A stretch of DNA of 64,000 nt from Paenibacillus sp. FSL K6-1330 (GCF_037976825.1 NZ_CP150269.1:3175501-3239500), one strand, 5' to 3'; shown: positions 25,775 through 34,057, counted from the stretch's first letter. Translations and numbers: made by a program. The notes: generated by a model not told the origin, from the letters alone.

Positions 25775-26218
25775 TTGATAACACTTCATGCCATAGATAA
25801 GGACAATTGGGAGGATTGCATTCGTCTTAAACCGAGACCTGAACAGGAGAAGTGGATTGCCCCCAATCTATATTCAATAGCGGAAGCTCAATTCATGGAG
25901 GGCTTCGAAACGCGTGCGATCTACCATGATGAAGAGATGATCGGATTTGTAATGTATGGTCTGCACCCACACGATGATAACTACTGGATATACCGGTTTA
26001 TGATCGATGGTAAGTTTCAGGGACTGCATTATGCCAAACCCGCGATTCGTTTGGTTTTCGAGGAGATTCGGACCTCGCCGGATACAACGGACGATGTTAT
26101 GCTATGTTACAAACCCGAGAATGAGCGTGCAAAAAGGCTATATTCCGAAATTGGATTTAAAGAAGCCGGGTATGCCCCCTGGGGAGACGTGTTGGCTAAA
26201 TATCGTTTTATAAAATAG
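25775..26218 (+). CDS. GNAT-family acetyltransferase (spermidine/PaiA-BltD-like)
   Basis: About 147 residues from TTG 25775, with GGAG 8 nt upstream. LITLHAIDKDNWEDCIRLKP and EKWIAPNLYSIAEAQFMEGF match the group that includes diamine acetyltransferases. Motif A is WIYRFMIDGKFQGLHYAKPA and the C-terminal motif ERAKRLYSEIGFKEAG is present. The usual G-x-G in motif A is replaced by HYAKPA, as in several of this group. Substrate not established. Confidence 0.8.
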   Translation: MITLHAIDKDNWEDCIRLKPRPEQEKWIAPNLYSIAEAQFMEGFETRAIYHDEEMIGFVMYGLHPHDDNYWIYRFMIDGKFQGLHYAKPAIRLVFEEIRTSPDTTDDVMLCYKPENERAKRLYSEIGFKEAGYAPWGDVLAKYRFIK

Positions 26219-26230
26219 GCTATAAATAGA

Positions 26231-26278
26231 AAAGCCGTGCATTCATCCATTTCCTATGGCAGAACGCATGGCTTTTTA
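26231..26278 (+). terminator. Terminator after the GNAT gene
   Basis: AAAGCCGTGC pairs with GCATGGCTTTT around a 28-nt arm. The short open frame over 26237-26491 spans this hairpin and is not treated as a gene. Confidence 0.6.
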
Positions 26279-26456
26279 GCTCGATTCTTTATGGGGGCGG
26301 ATGAATTTGGACTGTACACGAGTGTTTTTTCACCAAAAGCGAAGGTTTGCCAAGAGAAAGGAAGTTTGGTTCCTCACAAGGCGTGGCTCCGATTTCAAGT
26401 GCGTGTTGATATGAAGGAGAATATGCTATTATACCTAAATAGCAAAGTTGCTCGGA

Positions 26457-27221
26457 ATGGAGGGGACTACGATTCGAATATTAGCGATTAGCGACATTCA
26501 TGGCTGCTTCGATGAATTCAATCAGTTATTGTCTGACGTGCAGTACAATCCTGATAAGGACAAGCTGATCTTGCTCGGGGATTATGTGGATCGCGGATTA
26601 AGAAGCAGGGAAGTCATTGAGCAAGTGATGGAATTGCGGGATGAAGGTGCCATCACTCTTCGGGGGAATCATGATCAGATGATGCTGGATGCCATTTTGC
26701 TTGATACGGATGAAGTGAACTCACGCTGGATTCGCAATGGAGCTCGACACACGATTGAAAGCTACTGCGGCGCCGATTTTTTTGAGGGTGAAATGGAACG
26801 CGCCAGATATAACGAAGGTAAAGCCTATATTAAAAAAAAGTTCGAGCATCATTTATCTTTTCTTGATACGCTAGCTCTCTATTATGAAACAGACACTCAC
26901 ATATTCGTGCATGCAGGAATCAATCCGGGTGTTGATGACTGGAAGTTGCAGCCTCATCATGATTTCATCTGGATTCGCGATCCGTTCTATAATTATCCAA
27001 CAGGCCTTAACAAAACCGTGGTGTTCGGGCATACGCCGGCCATGAACTTGCATGATTCGGAGGGGATTTGGTTCTGTGAAGAAGGGGACAAAATCGGTAT
27101 CGATGGAGCGTGCGTGTACGGTAAACAGCTTAACTGCCTGGAAATCACGGAAGAGCAGGAATATCGAACGCATATTGTTCGGTTCATGCACAATGATGTG
27201 AACGTAGAGGAAGAGCAATAA
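26457..27221 (+). CDS. Calcineurin-like metallophosphoesterase (Ser/Thr phosphatase type)
   Basis: About 254 residues. The five PPP motifs are all present: SDIHGCFDEF, LGDYVDRG, LRGNHDQMM, FVHAGINPG and VFGHTPAMN. Close to bacterial PrpE/PP1-like bis(5'-nucleosyl)- or protein phosphatases. ATG 26457 has no good site upstream. GGAGGGG at 26459-26465 fits an ATT codon at 26472, which would give RILAISDIHG at the N-terminus. The start is therefore open. Confidence 0.85.
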   Translation: MEGTTIRILAISDIHGCFDEFNQLLSDVQYNPDKDKLILLGDYVDRGLRSREVIEQVMELRDEGAITLRGNHDQMMLDAILLDTDEVNSRWIRNGARHTIESYCGADFFEGEMERARYNEGKAYIKKKFEHHLSFLDTLALYYETDTHIFVHAGINPGVDDWKLQPHHDFIWIRDPFYNYPTGLNKTVVFGHTPAMNLHDSEGIWFCEEGDKIGIDGACVYGKQLNCLEITEEQEYRTHIVRFMHNDVNVEEEQ

Positions 27222-27262
27222 AATAAACGAATACATACGCTCGATAGGAGGATCTATCCACC

Positions 27263-27751
27263 ATGTTAATTATGAATGAAAAGATAAAAGCTCGCGAAGT
27301 AGAGCTGACCGGCCTAAACGGCGAAGATCTGGGAGTCGTCTCCAGGGATGAGGCGCTTGCGCTGGCGAAAAGTCACAAAGCCGATTTGGTGTGTACCTCA
27401 CTATTCAGCAGTCCCCCGCCCTGCAAGCTCGTAAGCCGTGGTCAGGCGAAGCAGGAGGCCGTGAAAGAGAAGAAAGGCCAGCCAGCTTCATCAAGTCTGA
27501 TGAAAGTAAAGGAATTCCGCTTGTCTGTACATATTGAAGAGCATGATTATGACACCAAGCTGTCGCAAATGCATAAGCTGCTGGCAGCGGGCAAAGCTGT
27601 CCAGCCCGTTATTCGCATTCAAGGCAAGGAGGGCGAAGCCGCCCGCAAGCTGCTTGAGCGACTCGTTCAAGATCTGGCTGAGGTAGGCAAGAAGGAGACG
27701 GGCATTCAGGTCAGCGGCAAGCAGGCTACCGTGAAGTTTCTGCCGATCTAA
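27263..27751 (+). CDS. Divergent translation initiation factor IF-3 paralogue
   Basis: A 162-residue protein. MNEKIKAREVELTGLNGEDL is the IF3 N-domain opening, and KVKEFRLSVHIEEHDYDTKL then MHKLLAAGKAV is the C-domain start. The linker tyrosine motif DYGKFRYE is replaced by SRGQAKQE, and the conserved R-F-R-G-R-E-x-x-x-x-x-G strand reads RIQGKEGEAARK. The main infC sits elsewhere with rpmI-rplT, so this is a second, altered copy. AGGAGG precedes the start. It lies directly before the T-box and glnS. Confidence 0.85.
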   Translation: MLIMNEKIKAREVELTGLNGEDLGVVSRDEALALAKSHKADLVCTSLFSSPPPCKLVSRGQAKQEAVKEKKGQPASSSLMKVKEFRLSVHIEEHDYDTKLSQMHKLLAAGKAVQPVIRIQGKEGEAARKLLERLVQDLAEVGKKETGIQVSGKQATVKFLPI

Positions 27752-27799
27752 GCTGACGGAACGCATATTCAGGCGTTTCATTTTAGTGAGGTTCCATGG

Positions 27800-27828
27800 T
27801 TTACTTTTTTATATTTAGATGATACTAT
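27800..27828 (+). promoter_or_regulatory. Promoter of the glnS T-box leader
   Basis: TTTACT (27800-27805), a 17-nt spacer and TACTAT (27823-27828), giving a start near 27835. Confidence 0.55.
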
Positions 27829-27834
27829 GGATCA

Positions 27835-28126
27835 AATTGTAAACGCCATGAAGAGAAGAGTAGATGAACAGGAATCCCCACAGAGAGCTTCGGTAAGCTG
27901 AAAAGGAGTTGGAAGCCCTTCATTGAACCAAGCCTCTGAGCGGCGCATCGGAACTTATGGATAAGGGATGGTGCGACAGGAGCTCCTGTTACAGAGCTAG
28001 GGTATAAGCGATCGCGTGATGGCCGTACCTGATAAGGCTGGTATCGTGAGATATCGGCGAATAGGGGTGGCACCGCGAAACCAATCTCGTCCCCAAGACT
28101 TATGTCTTGGAGACGGGATTTTTTTG
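27835..28126 (+). promoter_or_regulatory. T-box leader of glnS, predicted specifier CAA (Gln)
   Basis: The T-box core GGTGGCACCGCG is at 28066-28077. The terminator is at 28086-28126 (CGTCCCCAAGAC/GTCTTGGAGACGGG and T run). In Stem I, GATGAA pairs with TTCATT. AGTA is on the 5' side of the specifier loop and GAAC-CAA-GCC on the 3' side, so CAA at 27929-27931 is the likely specifier. Uncharged tRNA-Gln would stabilise the antiterminator and allow glnS transcription. Confidence 0.9.
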
Positions 28127-28175
28127 TTTTTTACGGAGTTACGGCAGAAAAAATCAACGTAAGGAGGAGTCAGGT

Positions 28176-29858
28176 ATGAGCGAGAACAAAAACAAGGCAG
28201 AAGAAACGGTGGATTTTTTGACCAAGATGATCAAAGAGGATGTAGACAACAGCGTGTACCACAGGCCGGTGGCTACGCGATTTCCGCCGGAGCCCAACGG
28301 TTATCTGCATATCGGCAGCGCCTATGCGATTTACATCAATCATTCCATCGCCAGCCGGTTCCATGGGACTTTCAATCTTCGGTTCGACGATACGAATCCA
28401 CTGAAGGAAGATATCAAATACGTGCATGCGATTCAGGAGGATATCCAGTGGCTCGGACTTAAGCCGGACGTTTATTTCGGGTCGGATTATGCGCATCAAA
28501 TCGCTGAAGCGGCAAAGAAACTCATAGCTAAAGGGAAGGCTTACGTTTGTGATCTCACGCCTGAACAAATGACGGAATACCGGGGGACGCTGACAGAAGC
28601 TGGCATCAACAGCCCTTTTCGGGAGCGCAGCATTGAGGAGAATTTGGCGTTATTTGAGCAAATGATCGCAGGGGCATTTCAACCATCGGAAAAAGTACTC
28701 CGAGCCAAAATCGATATGTCTTCCCCTAACATGAACCTGAGAGATCCAGTCCTATATCGTATCATTCATGCAGAGCATTACCGTACGGGAACAACGTGGT
28801 GTGTATATCCGATGTACGATTTTGCCCATCCGATCCAGGACTGGATCGAAGGAATTACCCATTCGTTATGCTCAGCCGAGTTTAAAGATCATCGCCCGTT
28901 ATACGAGTGGGTGCTTACGGAACTGGAAGTGACGGAGCCTCCGAAGCAGCGGGAATTCGGAAGGTTGAATATCTCGGGATACGTAACGAGCAAGCGATAC
29001 CTGAGGGAATTGGTGGAGGGAGGTTTTGTCGACGGATGGGATGACCCTAGACTACCAACGTTGATAGGATTACGGCGGCGAGGCGTGACACCTGAGGGTA
29101 TCCGGCGTTTCCTGGGGGAACTCGGGGCGTCTCGCGGCAACAGCCTGGTGGACTCGGGCATGCTCGATCATTATATCCGTCAAGACTTGAAGGAACGGTG
29201 TTATAACGCGATGACCGTCATGAATCCGCTGAAGGTAATCATTACGAATGTTCCGGAAGATTACACCGAGATGCTGACCATACCGAATCATGAAAGTGAC
29301 GAAACATTGGGTGAGCGGGAGGTTCCTTTTTCACGAGAACTGTACATCGAACAAGAGGATTTTATGGAGGAGCCCGTTCCCGGATTTCATCGGTTATCCC
29401 CTGGCAAGGAAGTGCGCCTGAAAGGAGCCTACTTCATCAAATGCGAACATGTCGTGAAAGATCCGGCAACGGGGGAAATCATGGAGATCCACTGCACGTA
29501 TGATCCACTAACGAAGAGCGGGAGCGGATTTAATGAGCGGAAGGTGAAAGCAACGCTGCATTGGGTGTCTGCGAAGCACGGGATTCCGGCGGAACTTCAC
29601 TTGTATGATAAGCTGCTGAAGGAATCAGCCGAGTTATCAGAATCGGATAACGTTTGGAAGGATCTGATGAATCCCGAATCGTTGATTCGAATCGAAAACG
29701 CCATACTGGAGCCTTCCATGCTGAAAGCGACGATGAACCGTACGTACCAATTCATCAGACACGGATATTTCTGCGTGGATTCCAAATATACAACAGAACA
29801 CAGGCTGGTGTTTAACCGTATTGTTCCTTTGAAGGATTCATGGAAGAAGCGCGCTTAA
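28176..29858 (+). CDS. glnS: Glutaminyl-tRNA synthetase
   Basis: A 560-residue class I synthetase joining Gln to tRNA-Gln. The HIGH-type motif is RFPPEPNGYLHIGSA. The KMSKS-type loop is SGYVTSKRYLRELVEGG, with T for the usual M of GlnRS VMSKR. LRFDDTNPLKED and RFGRLNISG-like blocks are as expected. The two beta-barrel anticodon domains follow. ATG 28176 has AAGGAGGAG upstream. Most Firmicutes lack GlnRS and use GatCAB, so the gene marks a lineage with direct Gln charging, probably by transfer. Confidence 0.95.
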   Translation: MSENKNKAEETVDFLTKMIKEDVDNSVYHRPVATRFPPEPNGYLHIGSAYAIYINHSIASRFHGTFNLRFDDTNPLKEDIKYVHAIQEDIQWLGLKPDVYFGSDYAHQIAEAAKKLIAKGKAYVCDLTPEQMTEYRGTLTEAGINSPFRERSIEENLALFEQMIAGAFQPSEKVLRAKIDMSSPNMNLRDPVLYRIIHAEHYRTGTTWCVYPMYDFAHPIQDWIEGITHSLCSAEFKDHRPLYEWVLTELEVTEPPKQREFGRLNISGYVTSKRYLRELVEGGFVDGWDDPRLPTLIGLRRRGVTPEGIRRFLGELGASRGNSLVDSGMLDHYIRQDLKERCYNAMTVMNPLKVIITNVPEDYTEMLTIPNHESDETLGEREVPFSRELYIEQEDFMEEPVPGFHRLSPGKEVRLKGAYFIKCEHVVKDPATGEIMEIHCTYDPLTKSGSGFNERKVKATLHWVSAKHGIPAELHLYDKLLKESAELSESDNVWKDLMNPESLIRIENAILEPSMLKATMNRTYQFIRHGYFCVDSKYTTEHRLVFNRIVPLKDSWKKRA

Positions 29859-29890
29859 AGTCGTTTTAGTATAAGCGTTCGGCCAACATC

Positions 29891-29927
29891 AAAAAGCCGG
29901 CAGCAAGTTAGCTGCCGGCTTTTTGAT
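29891..29927 (+). terminator. Terminator after glnS
   Basis: AAAAGCCGGCAGC pairs with GCTGCCGGCTTTT. Confidence 0.9.
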
Positions 29928-29971
29928 GTTTTTAGTAAATCATCATCTGTTCTTTCCTAATATATTGAGCG

Positions 29972-30835
29972 TTAAGGCGTCCAATGTCCCGGTCGAGATA
30001 AGGATGGAGGCAGTTGGGTGCTGGCGTCTCCTCTCGCTGCGTTAACCTGGAATTGAGTAAGGAAGAGGCTGGTTGCTAGATTGGCCCCCCTAAGGTCTGC
30101 GTCCCTGAAATCGGCACCGATGAGATCGGCAGCCTGCAGATCGGCTCCTCTGAGGTCCGCGGCAATGAGATAAGCGCCTCTCAGATTGGCGTATCTCAGG
30201 TCTGCTCCCTTAAGCTTTGCTCCCATTAGGTCAGCACCGCGCCCCCCGATCTTTTGACGTACGGGTGGCCCTTTATGTTTCTTGCGCGCATCATCCCGCA
30301 CAAGTTCACTGGTTCGAAGAAGCAGCTGATTCACTTCTGCCCGATGAGCTGCCACATCCAGCCGTAACAGGGATTCGGGAGGAAGCTGAGTCAACCGCCG
30401 CGTCTCTTCCAGCGACAATCTCAGATCGGTATGAATGTCTTGAGCCGGTTGCAAAGTCAGGGCTTCGTTCAGATACCATAACAGCTCGTGAAGCTGTCGC
30501 ATAATCGGGAATACGTCGAACATTTCTTCTGCTGTCCCAGGGGCCAGCCGCCAGTCGCGTCCGTTATAGGTGACCTGTGAAACCATTTGACCTGCTCCAA
30601 AGCAGTCGTATACGGTGCAGCCTCTCATACCTCGCTGCCTCAAGCTGCTGTGTACACCGCAGCGGAAGTCGGATTGCAGATGGTGACAAGGGGTTCCGCC
30701 GTCTTTGTCCATGGCAAAATCCGTTGAGGCGGCGAAGGGTAAAGCGACGCAGCATAATCCAAAGCAGCGTTCGCAATCCGCTTGTAATTGTAATCCGCCC
30801 TGTTCATCGGGGACTTGTTCTTGTTTGTCTAGCAT
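29972..30835 (-). CDS. Pentapeptide-repeat protein with Cys-rich N-terminus
   Basis: A 287-residue protein. The N-terminus has [22 protein letters not shown] and CTVYDCFG, a YkgJ-like cysteine pattern that could bind zinc or an Fe-S cluster. Residues 205-265 carry about ten A(D/N)LXX repeats ([20 protein letters not shown] and onward), which form a right-handed quadrilateral helix that can mimic DNA. The middle is helical. Combined Cys domain and pentapeptide helix is uncommon. No partner gene. Function unknown. Confidence 0.8.
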   Translation of the reverse strand: MLDKQEQVPDEQGGLQLQADCERCFGLCCVALPFAASTDFAMDKDGGTPCHHLQSDFRCGVHSSLRQRGMRGCTVYDCFGAGQMVSQVTYNGRDWRLAPGTAEEMFDVFPIMRQLHELLWYLNEALTLQPAQDIHTDLRLSLEETRRLTQLPPESLLRLDVAAHRAEVNQLLLRTSELVRDDARKKHKGPPVRQKIGGRGADLMGAKLKGADLRYANLRGAYLIAADLRGADLQAADLIGADFRDADLRGANLATSLFLTQFQVNAARGDASTQLPPSLSRPGHWTP

Positions 30836-30986
30836 AACGTTAGAGGAGCTCCTTCCAAGTCGGTGTTACGTCAATGAGTGACATCTAGTTATATTTTAAA
30901 ACAAAATGATCATAGAGTCCTAGATGCAATCTTGGTTTAAACTGTTTTATACCGCGGGAATGGGTTAAAATCATAACCCCCCATGC

Positions 30987-31030
30987 TATAATGCATCTTA
31001 AGCTGCCAAGGAAATTCCGGCAGCTTTTTG
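30987..31030 (+). promoter_or_regulatory. Promoter-like -10 followed at once by a terminator
   Basis: The extended -10 TGCTATAAT (TATAAT at 30987-30992) is followed by AAGCTGCC (31000-31007) pairing with GGCAGCTT (31019-31026) and TTTG. It would give only a very short transcript. The rest of 30836-31057 holds no gene. Confidence 0.4.
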
Positions 31031-31057
31031 TATTTTATATGCAAAGCCAACCGATAG

Positions 31058-31127
31058 TATATAATGAAATTCGTGTCTATAGACATCGCTTTATTTGGAA
31101 TTTACGTCATTTCAGGACATATGTCCT
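31058..31127 (+). promoter_or_regulatory. Promoter with two operator-like palindromes before the DUF606 unit
   Basis: A TATATAAT -10 lies near 31058-31065. The palindromes are TGTCTATAGACA (31074-31085) and AGGACATATGTCCT (31114-31127). They sit downstream of the -10, the position of a repressor site, possibly bound by the YeiL-like protein encoded in the same unit (inference). Confidence 0.45.
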
Positions 31128-31190
31128 TTCCTGAGTTTGGGGAATTCACTTTTAATAGTATACAGACCTATAGAAGAAGGAGTATGTATC

Positions 31191-31616
31191 GTGAGAGGAA
31201 TCTTATTTGCATTCATTGGCGGTGCCTGCATTACGCTGCAAGGTGTGGCCAATGCCCGAATTAGTCAGGATATGGGCACCTGGCAAGCTGCCGCGGTTAC
31301 GCAGTTGACCGGATTTATTATGGCCTTCATTATTCTGCTGTTCGTTCGCGACGGAAGCAGACAAGGATTTGGACAAGTGAAGCCGCTCTATCTAATCGGA
31401 GGAGCCTTGGGGGCACCCATTATATTCAGTGAGGTGACTGCGATTCAGAACATCGGTGTTACATTAACGATATCCGCGTTATTGATCGCCCAGTTATTCT
31501 TAACGTTCCTGATTGACAGCAAGGGATGGTTCGGTGTAGTGAAAAAGAGAATGAGCTTGCCTCAATTCATCGGGATCGGGATGATGATCGCTGGTGTCGT
31601 GATTATCAAATTATAA
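31191..31616 (+). CDS. DUF606 (YdcZ) half-size DMT transporter, first of a pair
   Basis: A 141-residue, five-segment membrane protein (RGILFAFIGGACITLQGVAN at the start). DUF606 proteins are half-size relatives of DMT transporters and often occur as gene pairs that may form heterodimers. GTG 31191 follows GAAGGAG. The second half-size partner is encoded 795 bp downstream on the other side of the YeiL-type regulator. Substrate unknown. Confidence 0.8.
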   Translation: MRGILFAFIGGACITLQGVANARISQDMGTWQAAAVTQLTGFIMAFIILLFVRDGSRQGFGQVKPLYLIGGALGAPIIFSEVTAIQNIGVTLTISALLIAQLFLTFLIDSKGWFGVVKKRMSLPQFIGIGMMIAGVVIIKL

Positions 31617-31668
31617 TGTGAAACCAAGCAGTTCTTGAGATGAAGTGTTCGGGAAAGGAGAGAGGGAC

Positions 31669-32370
31669 GTGAAGGAAATTCATAATGCGGAGCTCATGCA
31701 GCATCTTTTGCTGAGCAACCAGATCCAGTCCGTATTTCACGATGATTTAATGCCTTATCTGGTTTTATATCACTATGATCAGGGCGACATCGTCTGCACG
31801 CAAGGCGAGCCGGCCGATATGCTGTATATCCTGGTTCAAGGGAAGATTAAAATCTTCACGACCTCTGCGGAAGGCAAAGCGCTTGTTCTATCTTTCAAAA
31901 CACCGCTTGAGGTGATCGGAGATATTGAATATATTCAAGGCAATCCGTTGATTAATACGGTACAGGCCGTATCATCTGTCTATATGATCGGCGTGCATTA
32001 TCGCTGGCTTCGCAAATACGGACAGGAGCATCCGCCGCTGCTTCAATTTATGTTGCGGATCATTACGCGGAAATTTTATATTAAATCCAATTTCTTGAGT
32101 TTCAATTTGCTTCATCCGGTGGAGGTACGACTGGCTAGCTATTTACTGTCCGTTTCAGAGGCGGAGTCGGATACGTTCGCTACCAAAAACCCGGCCGCGT
32201 TCAACCTGACCGATATCGCGAATCTGCTTGGAACCAGCTATCGGCATTTAAACCGGGTGATCTTGAAATTCAGTCAGGAAGGGCTGATCGAGCGTCACAA
32301 GGGGTACATTCTGATTAAAGACCGGGATGCGTTAACGAATGTAGCGGGAGGCAATATTTACGAAGAATAA
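31669..32370 (+). CDS. Crp/Fnr-family regulator, YeiL-like
   Basis: A 233-residue regulator with an N-terminal cyclic-nucleotide-like beta roll (YDQGDIVCTQGEPADMLYIL) and a C-terminal winged helix (NLTDIANLLGTSYRHLNRVI). No Fnr-type N-terminal cysteines, so not an oxygen Fe-S sensor of that kind. GTG 31669 follows GGAAAGGAGAGAGGG. It sits between the two DUF606 genes and probably controls them. The YeiL family is poorly characterised, and the ligand is unknown. Confidence 0.85.
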   Translation: MKEIHNAELMQHLLLSNQIQSVFHDDLMPYLVLYHYDQGDIVCTQGEPADMLYILVQGKIKIFTTSAEGKALVLSFKTPLEVIGDIEYIQGNPLINTVQAVSSVYMIGVHYRWLRKYGQEHPPLLQFMLRIITRKFYIKSNFLSFNLLHPVEVRLASYLLSVSEAESDTFATKNPAAFNLTDIANLLGTSYRHLNRVILKFSQEGLIERHKGYILIKDRDALTNVAGGNIYEE

Positions 32371-32410
32371 CACACGGTGATGATGAAACATGAAGTAAGG
32401 GAGATGGAAC

Positions 32411-32869
32411 ATGTTAGCAGGATTGGTATTGGCACTCATCGCGGGTTCAATGGTTAGTTTGCAGAACATTTTCAATAATAGAGTGAATGAGAAGACCGGC
32501 TCCTGGTCTACGACGACGTTGGTGTTAGGCATGGGCTTCGTGGCTTCGTTCGGCATGAGTCTTGCTGTAGAAGGCAAGGGGACGTTCGCCATTCAAAACA
32601 TGGAGCCTTGGTACTGGATTAGCGGGTTGATTGGGGTCGGCGTGGTGATTTGCCTGGTGCAGGCGACAAGGCTGCTGGGTGCCACATTCGCCATTTCGAT
32701 TGTCATGACCTCGCAGCTCGGTTTCGCACTGTTGTGGGACTCCTTGGGATGGTTAGGGCTTGAGAAGGTTCCGTTTACAATGAATCAGTTGATCGGTGTT
32801 CTTGTGATTGTCGGGGGGATACTGGTATTTAAATTAGGCGGGAAACGGGAACAACAAGGGACGGCTTAG
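32411..32869 (+). CDS. DUF606 (YdcZ) half-size DMT transporter, second of a pair
   Basis: A 152-residue, five-segment protein (LAGLVLALIAGSMVSLQNIF). Paralogue of the protein at 31191: both have the G-x-x-x-x-L-Q-x-x-x-N start and the glycine-rich last helix. AAGGGAG precedes ATG 32411. It lies 33 bp upstream of the NUDIX gene, so four genes may share a transcript. Confidence 0.8.
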   Translation: MLAGLVLALIAGSMVSLQNIFNNRVNEKTGSWSTTTLVLGMGFVASFGMSLAVEGKGTFAIQNMEPWYWISGLIGVGVVICLVQATRLLGATFAISIVMTSQLGFALLWDSLGWLGLEKVPFTMNQLIGVLVIVGGILVFKLGGKREQQGTA

Positions 32870-32901
32870 CATGAAGTTTACATGAAAGGAGGGGAATCCA
32901 T

Positions 32902-33306
32902 ATGATAACGGAGATTGACAAGATCGCCTGGATTCATATCGCGGATGGACGCATATTGGGTGCTCGTTCCAAAGGCAAGGATACGTACTACCTGCCGGGA
33001 GGAAAACGGGAACCGGGAGAATCCGATATCGATACGCTGGTGCGGGAAATTAAAGAGGAGCTGTCCGTTCGAATCAAACCGGAGACCGCGGCGAATGCAG
33101 GCAGCTTCCGGGCTGGCGCTCACGGCAAATCGGAGGGTGTTCGAGTAACGATGTCCTGTTACACGGCGGAGTATGAAGGAGAGCTAAGTGCGGCTTCGGA
33201 AATTGAAGAATTGGCTTGGTTAACGTATAAGGATCGGGATCGGGTCTCTGAGGTTTGCCAGATGATCTTCGATCATCTGCATGAATTGAAGAAGCTGACT
33301 GATTAA
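32902..33306 (+). CDS. NUDIX hydrolase
   Basis: A 134-residue single-domain pyrophosphohydrolase. The NUDIX box is GGKREPGESDIDTLVREIKE then EL, matching G-x5-E-x7-R-E-x2-E-E. AAAGGAGGGG precedes ATG 32902. Acts on nucleoside diphosphate-linked compounds; specificity not predictable. Confidence 0.9.
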   Translation: MITEIDKIAWIHIADGRILGARSKGKDTYYLPGGKREPGESDIDTLVREIKEELSVRIKPETAANAGSFRAGAHGKSEGVRVTMSCYTAEYEGELSAASEIEELAWLTYKDRDRVSEVCQMIFDHLHELKKLTD

Positions 33307-33388
33307 GTCCCGTTGGAGAAGAAGCCTGCATCCAGGCGTCCAACTGCTAAGCGCATTCTATATTCTATACTGGTCCAACGGAAGGATA

Positions 33389-33764
33389 GTACGATTTATC
33401 GTACAAATCTCTTCCAACAGCTGGTATTTGACTCTCAGTTGTGCGATTCTTCGTACAAATTACGTCGGGCTGCCCGTGTTACTCTCGTTTGTACGATTTT
33501 TCGTACAGTCGTTTCATAATGGCCCCCGATGTGCCTGTGTTTATGCGATTATTCGTACAAAAACCACAGTTTGTTCCTGTTAAGCCTCAGATTGTACGAT
33601 TTATCGTACAAATCTCTTCCAACAGCTGGCATTTGACTCTCAGTTGTGCGATTCTTCGTACAAATTTACGTCGGGCTGCCCGTGTTACTCTCGTTTGTAC
33701 GATTTTTCGTACAGTCGTTTCATAATGGCCCCCGTCGTGCCCGTATTTATGCGATTATTCGTAC
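33389..33764. repeat. Regular array of eight short palindromes (51-52 bp period)
   Basis: The 16-bp core GTRCGATTNTTCGTAC, often extended to TTG...CAA, occurs at 33389, 33441, 33491, 33543, 33594, 33646, 33697 and 33749. The fourth and eighth have ATGC at the left arm. Intervals are 52, 50, 52, 51, 52, 51 and 52 bp. Units 5-8 and their spacers are a near-exact copy of units 1-4 (205-206 bp direct duplication). No cas gene is present. Open frames across it are products of the repeat. Confidence 0.9.
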
Positions 33765-33825
33765 AAAAACCACAGTTTGTTCCTGTTAAGCCTCAGTTTG
33801 TTTAATACATCATGCAACAAAAAAA

Positions 33826-33849
33826 GGCGCTCCCGAGGGAGCGTCTTTC
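33826..33849 (+). terminator. Terminator after the palindrome array
   Basis: GGCGCTCCC pairs with GGGAGCGTC and is followed by TTTC. The A run upstream makes it usable on the minus strand as well. It is the nearest terminator for the DUF606-NUDIX unit, so the array may be transcribed. Confidence 0.7.
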
Positions 33850-34057
33850 ATATTTAGAACAAATGTTCGTTTTGTGGGTCATCTAAATTGAATCGGTCGA
33901 TATTCGGCTTTCATATTATTAGTATAGCTCAGCGCTCATTATAAGTCTATATTTTGCCAGGGAAATGTTTTATAGTTTGTAATACCCGGCCGGGGGACGT
34001 GATATATCGTTCGATTTTTAACTGTTGTGCTGCTGCGACATAGAGAGAGGGAGTCTT

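Noticed and set aside
26237..26491. 84-residue open frame between the GNAT and phosphatase genes
   Set aside because: It begins inside a terminator hairpin, overlaps the phosphatase start and lacks a ribosome binding site.
33313..33725. Two plus-strand open frames across the palindrome array
   Set aside because: Their peptides repeat with the DNA duplication, have no ribosome binding sites and resemble no family.
33389..33764. Canonical CRISPR array
   Set aside because: Repeats are only 16-20 bp, the spacers of units 5-8 duplicate those of units 1-4, and no cas gene is in the window. Kept as an unexplained palindrome array.
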